64,000 bases of DNA from assembly GCF_004331695.1 (NCBI RefSeq), contig NZ_SJSL01000005.1, positions 62,001-126,000 on the forward strand, in the 5' to 3' direction. The notes beneath the pieces were generated by a model. It searched no databases, was not told the origin of the DNA, and saw only the letters and a program-made list of their open reading frames with translations. Both the position numbers and the translations under genes were made by a program. Positions within the stretch are counted from its first letter, which is position 1; each line of letters opens with the position of its first letter. This document shows, piece by piece, positions 8,978 through 16,613 of the stretch. Origin of the DNA: Pedobacter psychroterrae. Its GTDB lineage: Bacteria; Bacteroidota; Bacteroidia; Sphingobacteriales; Sphingobacteriaceae.

Positions 8978-10302
8978 AAAAGATAAAAGCGCTATTCCTT
9001 TTTTTGATGATAATAGGAACAATTATTTCCTGTTCCAAAAACGGTGAAGAGCAGGAACCAATCCCGGTTGACCCTGTAGTAGATGAAAAAGAAACAGGTT
9101 ACGACACTTCAGGTTTACTATATCCTTCTTATACCGGTCTGGTAATGGCTGGTTACCAGGGATGGTTTGCCGCACAGGGAGACGGGTCTAACAGGGGCTG
9201 GTATCATTACCAGGGTCCTAATAACACCTTCCAGCCGGGAATTACCAATGTTGATTTCTGGCCGGATATAGCTGAGTATACTAAAACCTATAAGTCCCCT
9301 TTTAAATTTGCAAACGGATCTGATGCTTATCTCTACAGTCCTTACGATGAGGAAAGTGTAGACCTTCATTTTAAATGGATGAAGGATTATGGCATAGACG
9401 GCGTACATATGCAGCGCTTTGTGGGAGAAATAAAACCCAGCAATGCTTCCGGAAAACGGCATTTCAACAAAGTGCTGACCAATGCTTTAAAGGCAGCAAA
9501 AAAGTACGGAAGGGCTATTAGCGTCATGTACGATCTGAGCGGATGTTCCAGCGCCGATGTTGCGTATTTAGAGCAGGACTGGAAGGAACTGGTAACCACT
9601 TTTAAACTATACGACAAGGTTGAAAACCCTACTTACCTATGGCATAACAAGAAACCCCTGATGACCATCTGGGGTGTGGGATTTAACGACAACAGAAATT
9701 ACACAATCGCCAATGTAAATACCCTGGTAGAAAAGCTGAAATCAGGAGAAAAAAAGGTGTCCATAATGTTGGGCGTACCTTACTACTGGAGGGATTTTGG
9801 AGCCGATACAGAAAAATCGCCTGCACTGCATGATCTCATCAAAAAGATCGACATCGTGATGCCCTGGGCAGTTGGACGTTACGGAATGGAAAACTACAAC
9901 CCAAACAATCTCAGACAGGATATGCAATGGTGCAAAACCAATAAAGTAGACTATGTTCCACTCGTATTTCCAGGTTTTAGCTGGGGCAACATGCATAAGG
10001 ATGCTTCACTTTATAACTCCATACCAAGAAGAAAAGGCGATTTCCTGTGGACACAAGTAGCAGGTGCAGTACAATTTGGAGCAAAGTCTTTGTACGTAGC
10101 GATGTTTGATGAGATTGATGAAGGAACGGCCATATTCAAATGCGCAAGAGAAGCAGATACACCATTAAACGGAGATCTGCGGTTCATGGGCATCGAAAAT
10201 GACTTACCCTCAGATTACTATTTGTGGCTGACAGGTCAGGCCGCCAGATGGGTGCATGGTCAGGCTGGATACAACTATCAGAAACCGGTCAGGACCCCTT
10301 AA
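8974..10302 (+). CDS. GH71/99-like glycoside hydrolase lipoprotein 1
   Basis: The protein has 442 aa. The lipoprotein signal ends at TIISC (Cys20), followed by an acidic/proline linker. The catalytic-type domain begins about residue 55 (VMAGYQGWFAAQGDG), continues through DLHFKWMKDYGIDGVHMQRF and a barrel core, and ends with MFDEIDEGTAI at 377-387. GH99 endo-alpha-mannosidases use two glutamates three residues apart in a comparable terminal motif (EWxEGT); here E380 and E383 fit that spacing. The family acts on internal alpha-mannosidic bonds in known cases, but this divergent branch has no assigned substrate that I can confirm. It is likely surface-exposed and shares the operon with the SusCD pair. 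Confidence 0.8.
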   Translation: MKKIKALFLFLMIIGTIISCSKNGEEQEPIPVDPVVDEKETGYDTSGLLYPSYTGLVMAGYQGWFAAQGDGSNRGWYHYQGPNNTFQPGITNVDFWPDIAEYTKTYKSPFKFANGSDAYLYSPYDEESVDLHFKWMKDYGIDGVHMQRFVGEIKPSNASGKRHFNKVLTNALKAAKKYGRAISVMYDLSGCSSADVAYLEQDWKELVTTFKLYDKVENPTYLWHNKKPLMTIWGVGFNDNRNYTIANVNTLVEKLKSGEKKVSIMLGVPYYWRDFGADTEKSPALHDLIKKIDIVMPWAVGRYGMENYNPNNLRQDMQWCKTNKVDYVPLVFPGFSWGNMHKDASLYNSIPRRKGDFLWTQVAGAVQFGAKSLYVAMFDEIDEGTAIFKCAREADTPLNGDLRFMGIENDLPSDYYLWLTGQAARWVHGQAGYNYQKPVRTP

Positions 10303-10370
10303 TCATCACTCAATAAAAATCAATAAAGTTTAATGAATAGAACCGATTAAAATTTTTAAACCGAAAAGAA

Positions 10371-12029
10371 ATGAAACTAATAAAAATAATGATGGTATGT
10401 TCCATCTTTGCACTGGCACTTACATTCGCCGGTTGCAAAAAAGACAAATTTAGTTCCAGGGATACTAGTGGCGTGGTGCCTGAACCGGTAATACCGGAAC
10501 CGGTAGATCCAACGCTCGTGGTATTTGACAATTGCGAAAGCGCAGATGGCTGGGATGCTGCAGGAGGCGCAGTTGCTGACCCTTCCAGCAAAAAACAGGG
10601 TGAAAATGCTGTAAAAGCAACCATAGGCGGCGGTGATGCACTGCGCATGCAAAAAGCATTAACCAGCCCTATCGATACTAAACTAGCAAAAGAAACAGCT
10701 CAGTTAATCTTTTGGTTATTTGTAGAAGATGCCGGTAAAGTAAAATTAAGTGACGGACAGATCGAAGTAACTAGCTCCGGCGGTGCAGATCAGCAGGAAT
10801 ATAACTGGCCTACAAGTATGTTAAACCCGTTGCAAAACGGGTGGAACCTGGTAAGGCTTAACCTGGCAGACGCAGGAGAATCGGGTGGCGGTGCAGACCT
10901 GAGCAAAATAAACTTCTTCCGTATTTATATGAACACCACGGCTGCTGCCAGCCCTACCGCTACATTTACCATGGCATTGGATGCCATCGGCTTTGTAGCC
11001 ACCACTTCCATTCCAAGTACATTTGTTTCCTTTTTAAATTGTGATGTTTTTGATGAAGAACTATGGGAAATATCAGGTGGAACGGGCAAAGTAGATGCGA
11101 TCAATAAAAAAGAAGGCGCCGGTGCACTTTTTGGAAAAACACATCCAACTGGTGGATATCTGCACATGAAACTTAAAAAGCCTTTATCGCCGGTTATAAA
11201 AACTAACTTAACCGCATCTACAGCCCAATTGTCGTTTTGGCTATATGTAGATAAAGCAGTTACACTTGGCGGGCAAATAGAAATTACCAGCTCGGGTGAA
11301 CCGGATAAAAGAGAATACAACTGGGACGCTTCCAAAATAACCGGACTGAAACCAAATTCCTGGAATTTAGTAAAACTAAACTTAAGGGATGCAGCAGTAT
11401 CAGATGACGGAGCGCCTGATCTTAATGCCATCAATTTCTTCCGCATGTATCTGGAAACAGGAGAAGACGGCATAAATATCGGTATTGATGACATTAAATT
11501 TGGTGCGATCCCTCCGCCCGAGCCGACATTGCTGGATGGCTGTGAAAAACTGGACGGATGGGACCTGCCTGGTGACATGGCCGCGTCGATCGAAACAGCA
11601 GGTAAAAAAGAAGGCGTTGGCTACATCAAAGGAAAAATCCCTGCAGGAGGAGATTACATGCGTTTTGCAAAAGTTTTCCCTGTGAATATCGATTCTAAGG
11701 TAACCAAAGCGAATGGGCAGCTCACATTCTGGTTCTATATTGAACGCATCTCAGAATTTAGTGAAATACAGGTACAGATCAGTAGTACAGACAATATTGA
11801 CGCAACCCGCTATGGATGGGCTATACTGGAATCGGCAAACTTAGGAATTCAACCATTAAAAGAGGGCTGGAATGAAGTAAAACTGGACTTATCTAAAGTA
11901 TCGTACGATGCTGATGGAGGTGCAGATCTAAAGGCTATCAAATTCTTTAGAATGTTTGGTTTTACCAAAGCAAAACTCACATCTGATTTAAATATAGGCC
12001 TTGACGGGATAAGATTCATTACCAAATAA
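10371..12029 (+). CDS. Lipoprotein with three tandem carbohydrate-binding-like beta-sandwich repeats
   Basis: The protein has 552 aa. The signal peptide ends at the lipobox LTFAGC (Cys22), followed by a Pro/Glu/Val linker (35-48). Three homologous repeats of about 160 residues follow: about 50-208, 220-377 and 386-551. Each has an early 'FxxC/DGCExxDGWD' segment, then 'KKEG', 'QLxFWLYV', 'GQIEITSSG', 'GWNLVKLNL', 'INFFRMY' and a closing 'IDDIKF' strand. The pattern (beta-rich, conserved Trp/Phe, terminal D-I-x-F) resembles galactose-binding or LamG-like carbohydrate-binding modules, but I do not recognise a named family. It sits between two GH71/99-like genes and is probably a surface glycan-binding protein that presents substrate to them. 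Confidence 0.7.
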   Translation: MKLIKIMMVCSIFALALTFAGCKKDKFSSRDTSGVVPEPVIPEPVDPTLVVFDNCESADGWDAAGGAVADPSSKKQGENAVKATIGGGDALRMQKALTSPIDTKLAKETAQLIFWLFVEDAGKVKLSDGQIEVTSSGGADQQEYNWPTSMLNPLQNGWNLVRLNLADAGESGGGADLSKINFFRIYMNTTAAASPTATFTMALDAIGFVATTSIPSTFVSFLNCDVFDEELWEISGGTGKVDAINKKEGAGALFGKTHPTGGYLHMKLKKPLSPVIKTNLTASTAQLSFWLYVDKAVTLGGQIEITSSGEPDKREYNWDASKITGLKPNSWNLVKLNLRDAAVSDDGAPDLNAINFFRMYLETGEDGINIGIDDIKFGAIPPPEPTLLDGCEKLDGWDLPGDMAASIETAGKKEGVGYIKGKIPAGGDYMRFAKVFPVNIDSKVTKANGQLTFWFYIERISEFSEIQVQISSTDNIDATRYGWAILESANLGIQPLKEGWNEVKLDLSKVSYDADGGADLKAIKFFRMFGFTKAKLTSDLNIGLDGIRFITK

Positions 12030-12032
12030 AAT

Positions 12033-13301
12033 ATGAATAGGAAACGATTTAATTGGTTATTCGCACTGGTTCTTCTTGCTACGATGGTGGCCTGTTCTAA
12101 AAAAGATCCGGTTGACGCGCCTGACCAGCCTGGCAAAGAAGAAGAAAAACCCACTACATCCCCTCCGGGAGATGTAGTGGGTAAAATAACTACGGGTTAC
12201 CAGGGCTGGTTTGCCGCCATTGGTGATGGGTCGCCCATTAACAGGTTCTGGCACTGGTCGCACATTTGGGAGCAGCTGCCATCCCCTACCAATACGGCAA
12301 TATATTCCTGGCCGGATGTAAGAGAATACACCAAGACTTATAAAACAGACTATGCCAACCTGAACAATGGCAGCGAAGCGCGTGTATTTTCATCTTTTGA
12401 TAATCAAACGGTCGACATCCATTTCAAATGGATGAAGCAAAATGGAATAGATGCGGCAGCATTACAGCGGTTCAACCCAAGCGGAATGGAAGGCCCAGTA
12501 AGAGATGCCATGGCTGCTAAAGTAAAAACCGCAGCAGAAGCAAATGGGGTTAAATTCTATATCATGTACGATGTAAGCGGCTGGACCAATATGCAGACAG
12601 AGATGAAAACCGACTGGACAAACAAGATGTCTGCCTACACAGCATCACCTGCTTATGCCAAACAAAATGGAAAGCCGGTAGTCTGTATCTGGGGATTTGG
12701 ATTTAATGACAACAATCACCCATGGCCCGCAGAGGTATGCCTGGAGGTAATCAACTGGTTTAAGAATAAAGGCTTATACGTTATCGGAGGTACGCCGACC
12801 CATTGGCGTGAGCAAAAAAGCGATTCAAGGCCAAGCTTTATAAATGCTTACAAAGCACTCGATATGATCTCGCCCTGGATGGTAGGAAGAATCAGCAATG
12901 CTTATGAATCTGACGCTTTCTACGTAAACGTAAACAGACAGGATCAAGCATTCTGCAAGAGCAATGGCATTGATTACCAGCCCTGTGTTTTACCAGGAGA
13001 CTTAAACGCACGTCAGCGGGCACATGGTGATTTCATGTGGAGACAGTTTTACAACATGAAAAGAGTTGGTTGCCAGGGAATTTATATTTCTATGTTTGAT
13101 GAATACAACGAAAGCAATCAAATCGCAAAAACAGCAGAAACACAGGCTTCCGTGCCTGCTGGCTCCAATTTTCTGGCCCTGGATGAAGATGGCACCGCTT
13201 GCTCATCCGACTATTACCTTAGACTTACAGCCGATGGCGGCAAAATGTTTAAAGGAGAAATCCCGTTAACCACAGCCCGTCCCACAAAGCCTATGCTATA
13301 G
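12033..13301 (+). CDS. GH71/99-like glycoside hydrolase lipoprotein 2
   Basis: The protein has 422 aa and is a paralogue of the lipoprotein enzyme two genes upstream. The lipobox is TMVAC (Cys21), followed by an acidic/proline linker. The conserved blocks are TGYQGWFAAIGDG (54-66), DIHFKWMKQNGIDAAALQRF, KFYIMYDVSGW, a WGFGFND strand, ISPWMVGR, and MFDEYNESNQI (354-364). Glutamates E357 and E360 correspond to E380/E383 of the paralogue, but the following G-T is replaced by S-N, so substrate or product preference may differ. It starts 3 bp after the triple-domain gene and is the last gene before a strong terminator. Confidence 0.8.
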   Translation: MNRKRFNWLFALVLLATMVACSKKDPVDAPDQPGKEEEKPTTSPPGDVVGKITTGYQGWFAAIGDGSPINRFWHWSHIWEQLPSPTNTAIYSWPDVREYTKTYKTDYANLNNGSEARVFSSFDNQTVDIHFKWMKQNGIDAAALQRFNPSGMEGPVRDAMAAKVKTAAEANGVKFYIMYDVSGWTNMQTEMKTDWTNKMSAYTASPAYAKQNGKPVVCIWGFGFNDNNHPWPAEVCLEVINWFKNKGLYVIGGTPTHWREQKSDSRPSFINAYKALDMISPWMVGRISNAYESDAFYVNVNRQDQAFCKSNGIDYQPCVLPGDLNARQRAHGDFMWRQFYNMKRVGCQGIYISMFDEYNESNQIAKTAETQASVPAGSNFLALDEDGTACSSDYYLRLTADGGKMFKGEIPLTTARPTKPML

Positions 13302-13376
13302 GATTTTGCCCAATGCGATGACATAATCGCAAGCTTTAAGTAAATTGGCAATCACTCACCTAAATTGCTAAAGCAA

Positions 13377-13411
13377 AACAGGCGGGCCTTAAAAGCCCGC
13401 CTGTTTATTTT
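13377..13411 (+). terminator. Rho-independent terminator of the SusCD operon
   Basis: An 11-bp perfect stem, AACAGGCGGGC (13377-13387) with GCCCGCCTGTT (13395-13405), has a 7-nt loop and a following U-rich run. It sits 75 bp after the last operon gene. The complementary strand has a weaker U-run, so it may also slow transcription from the convergent peptidase gene. Confidence 0.9.
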
Positions 13412-13510
13412 AACCACCCTGTTTACCTTAAAAAATACCTTCTCAGAAAGAGCCTTAGCGCCTCTGCGCGTAGCGCCTGAGGATGCAGCTCTTGAAGAGA
13501 ACGGTCTTTT

Positions 13511-15673
13511 TTACCTTTTCAGGTCAAGTTCTGCAATAATATTCTTAGCACCACCCAGCACATCTATGCACCAAAGTACATAACGAATGTCAACACTGAT
13601 CGTGCGTTTAAACTTCTTATCAAATGCAATATCACCACTCATAGCCTCCCAGTTGCCATCAAAAGCCAGCCCGATCAGTTCACCGTTGCCATTGATCACC
13701 GGGGAACCGGAATTACCTCCTGTAATGTCATTATTGGTAATAAAACCAACGGTCAATGTCCCATCATTACCATACTGACCAAAGTTCTTCTTATTATAAT
13801 TTTCAATCAAATTGGCAGGCAGGTCAAATTCACCATCACCAGGAATGTATTTTTGCATCATACCCTCTATCGTAGTGGTAGTTTTATACACCATCCCATC
13901 CTTAGGCGAATAGTCCTGTACATTCCCGTAAGATAAACGCATGGTCGAATTCGCATCTGGATATTGGATCTTTCCGGCATTCTTTTCCAGGATAGCTTTC
14001 AGGTATAAATGATCCAGTTCGGCTTTTTTACTTTCAAAATCGGCCACCAACGACCCGAAATTATTCTTGATATAATCTGCGGGATACAAATTGACCGCAT
14101 ACTTATAGCCCGGATCATTTTTAATGTCATCCAGTGAGGGATTAGAGGCCAGGAATGCCTTCAGCTTTTCTGGCTTGATCAATTTGCTGTTGTCCCACAA
14201 GTATTCCGCATACTTCTCAAAAGTACCCTTAGGGTTACCCGTCCAGTATTTCTCTGCAATATCTGAGAAGAATTTAGGCTGGGATTTTACCGGGATATCA
14301 GTGTAAAAAGAAGCCAGGACCTGAGCAAAGATCTTTTTATCGGCAGTTTCATTATACGTCAGTTCATAAGTATCAGCAGCCTTTGTCATATCAGCTTTTA
14401 CCTGCCCAGCAAATTTATCATCACCTTTTTTCTGCTCCATCGCAGCCCATGCCCTGCCCAGGGTAATGGCATTCGGGACCCATGCCGAGGCCATAAAACC
14501 TTCATTGATATAGGTACGTTGTACAGCGATCGGATCTATGCTCTTATAGATCTCGTCGTATTGCTCCATCAAACCAGCAAACTCTGTTTTCTGAGCAGCC
14601 CATTCAGTAAAGGCCTTTTCTTCAGTTCTTTTATTGTCGGCTATTTTTAAACGTTTCAATTGCTCTGTTTGTCCGATAAAATATTTCCAGTAATTAGCGA
14701 TCTGCGCATATTTGGAAGATAGTTTTAAACGAAGGCTGACATCTTTATCCATCTCTTCTTTCCAGGCCTTCAACCTGATATCCCTTAGCTTTACGGTAGT
14801 GGGATTCGTCTTATCTACCGCCAGGTCTACCCCATAAGAAGTAAGGTAGCGGTCTGTGCGGCCCGGATAACCATAAACAATAGAAAAATCACCATTTTTT
14901 ACTCCCTTGATAGAAACAGGAAGGAACTTCTTAGGCTTATATGGCACGTTTGCCACCGAATAAGCTGCAGGTTTGTTATCAGCAGCTGAATACACCCTAA
15001 ATACAGAAAAGTCTCCCGTCTGACGCGGCCATTCCCAATTATCTGTATCACCACCGAACTTACCGATATTCTGAGGTGGCGCACCTACCAGTCGCACATC
15101 GTCAAAACGCTCATACACAAACAAAATAAACTGGTTAGATTTATAAAAATCCTTTACGTTGGCTTCGATAGTCGGCCCGGTCACCGCAGCCTTGGCAATC
15201 ACATCAAATGCTTCCAGCATTTTAGAAGCTTTCTCCCCGCCTTTCAAACCTTTCGTGGCCTCATTGACCCTGGCAGTTACATCTTCCATTTTTAGCAGAA
15301 AACGAACAAAAAGGCCGTTGATAGGTTTTTCCTCGCCATAGTTCTTTGCGTAAAAACCGTTGTCCAGGATGTTATTTTGTGCAGTAGAGTTTGAAGCAAT
15401 CGCATCATATCCACAATGGTGATTGGTGAAGATCAATCCTTTATCAGATACAATCTCACCTGTACAAAAGCCCCCAAAATGCACAATAGCATCTTTCATA
15501 CTGGAACCATTGGCATTGTAAAGGTCTTTAGCGGTCAGCTTAAAACCTTGTTTTTTCATCTGCTCATAGTTTTTACCAATCAGCATAGGAATCCACATTC
15601 CTTCATCTGCTTTTACTGTATTGGTAATGGAAAGCACCATTGCGCACAGCAAAAGATAAATCGTCTTTTTCAT
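13511..15673 (-). CDS. S46 family dipeptidyl peptidase, DPP7-like
   Basis: The protein has 720 aa, full length for S46. It has a signal peptide (1-22, cut near VKADEG). The chymotrypsin-like catalytic His lies in FTNHHCGYD (His85/86) and the nucleophile in GGNSGSPV (Ser655); the Asp is in the GDTDNWEWP region. S46 enzymes release dipeptides from the N-terminus of peptides in the periplasm. The residue known to set P1 preference (position 673 in Porphyromonas gingivalis enzymes: Gly in DPP7, Arg in DPP11) is Gly673 here, within AFDGNWE, so a hydrophobic rather than acidic P1 is expected. It is convergent with the SusCD operon and probably independent of it. Confidence 0.93.
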   Translation of the reverse strand: MKKTIYLLLCAMVLSITNTVKADEGMWIPMLIGKNYEQMKKQGFKLTAKDLYNANGSSMKDAIVHFGGFCTGEIVSDKGLIFTNHHCGYDAIASNSTAQNNILDNGFYAKNYGEEKPINGLFVRFLLKMEDVTARVNEATKGLKGGEKASKMLEAFDVIAKAAVTGPTIEANVKDFYKSNQFILFVYERFDDVRLVGAPPQNIGKFGGDTDNWEWPRQTGDFSVFRVYSAADNKPAAYSVANVPYKPKKFLPVSIKGVKNGDFSIVYGYPGRTDRYLTSYGVDLAVDKTNPTTVKLRDIRLKAWKEEMDKDVSLRLKLSSKYAQIANYWKYFIGQTEQLKRLKIADNKRTEEKAFTEWAAQKTEFAGLMEQYDEIYKSIDPIAVQRTYINEGFMASAWVPNAITLGRAWAAMEQKKGDDKFAGQVKADMTKAADTYELTYNETADKKIFAQVLASFYTDIPVKSQPKFFSDIAEKYWTGNPKGTFEKYAEYLWDNSKLIKPEKLKAFLASNPSLDDIKNDPGYKYAVNLYPADYIKNNFGSLVADFESKKAELDHLYLKAILEKNAGKIQYPDANSTMRLSYGNVQDYSPKDGMVYKTTTTIEGMMQKYIPGDGEFDLPANLIENYNKKNFGQYGNDGTLTVGFITNNDITGGNSGSPVINGNGELIGLAFDGNWEAMSGDIAFDKKFKRTISVDIRYVLWCIDVLGGAKNIIAELDLKR

Positions 15674-15738
15674 AAAATAATAATTGTTAGTGTTGGGCGT
15701 AAAGTTAGGGAATAACCTGATAAAAATACAGGGTTTTA

Positions 15739-16566
15739 CTACTTAGTGCCCAACCACATCAGGCTGGATACAATCATTCTATTTTGGAATTCATTATCGA
15801 AAGTATATGACAGTTCCTTGTTATATGGTGCATGTTCATAGTCTATATCATTGTGCCCCATATTTACATAGATCATTTTATACTTTTTATTGGTCCATAC
15901 CACAGGATAATAGCCTTCATGCCATATCTCATGTGCTTTTGGACCTGTTCCCAATGGGAAACTGGTACTGTCAATTGCCACCAGGATTTTAATATCAGGA
16001 TTTTTCCTTAGGTCATTAGACCATCTGTACCATTCATTAGGGGAAGCTTTAAACGTCTGAGGCACTCCCTTGACCGCAGGATGCTTTTTATCTTCTACGC
16101 TCAATATCGCTGAAGTAGGTCTCCAGGTGTTGCTGCCATAGCCTCCGGAGCCAAGGAATTCATTATGGTACCAATCCCAGTTATCAGGATAAGCAGAATC
16201 CTTAAGCGCGAAAGCCGCAAAATGAAATCCCATCCAGGCACCGCCTTTTTTTACATAGGCTTCAAAAGCTGTTCTTTGAGCTGCATCTTCTGGTCTGGTA
16301 TCAAGAAACAGCACTACCTGATACTTCGAAAGAAAAGCTGCATTCATATTGGTCCAGTTGCTGGTAGAATCGTATGAAAAGTTATATTTTTCTGCCATCT
16401 GAGGAAACCATTTATTGGCTTCATGCACATAACTCACATGTGCTTTGTCATTTTTACCAGTATAAAAAGCGATGACTTTAAATTTGGGCTTTTTTACCTT
16501 GCTGCTTTGCGCATTTACCGATAGAAAACCCAGGCATACAGCAATTAAGAGCGTTATATATTTCAT
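15739..16566 (-). CDS. Secreted ThuA-like domain protein
   Basis: The protein has 275 aa with a signal peptide (1-19, ending SVNAQ). The mature part has the ThuA (class I glutamine-amidotransferase-like) pattern: KVIAFYTGKNDKAH, a YQVVLFLDTRP strand, YVKKGGAWMGFHFAAF at about 110, and late KMIYVNMGHND. ThuA-like proteins are linked to sugar metabolism, including 3-keto-sugar handling, but their reaction is not settled. It lies 65 bp upstream of the S46 peptidase gene on the same strand and could be co-transcribed with it; nothing in the sequence ties the two functions. Confidence 0.82.
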   Translation of the reverse strand: MKYITLLIAVCLGFLSVNAQSSKVKKPKFKVIAFYTGKNDKAHVSYVHEANKWFPQMAEKYNFSYDSTSNWTNMNAAFLSKYQVVLFLDTRPEDAAQRTAFEAYVKKGGAWMGFHFAAFALKDSAYPDNWDWYHNEFLGSGGYGSNTWRPTSAILSVEDKKHPAVKGVPQTFKASPNEWYRWSNDLRKNPDIKILVAIDSTSFPLGTGPKAHEIWHEGYYPVVWTNKKYKMIYVNMGHNDIDYEHAPYNKELSYTFDNEFQNRMIVSSLMWLGTK

Positions 16567-16613
16567 GAAGCAATATAATAACTAATCATGAATATTTTCA
16601 AGTAAGCAGTTCC

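Noticed and set aside
10925..11578. 217-residue minus-strand frame inside the triple-domain lipoprotein gene
   Set aside because: It mirrors the strong plus-strand gene; its composition (Ser/Pro rich) is that of a reverse-strand shadow.
13446..13498. GC-rich imperfect inverted repeats (AAGAGC ... GCTCTT) after the S46 peptidase gene
   Set aside because: A terminator is possible on the minus strand, but pairing is interrupted and the T-run weak; not listed as a feature.
15693..15753. Inverted GTTGGGC / GCCCAAC sequences that might form a terminator after the ThuA gene
   Set aside because: The second arm lies inside the ThuA coding region and the 47-nt loop is too long; no T-run follows.
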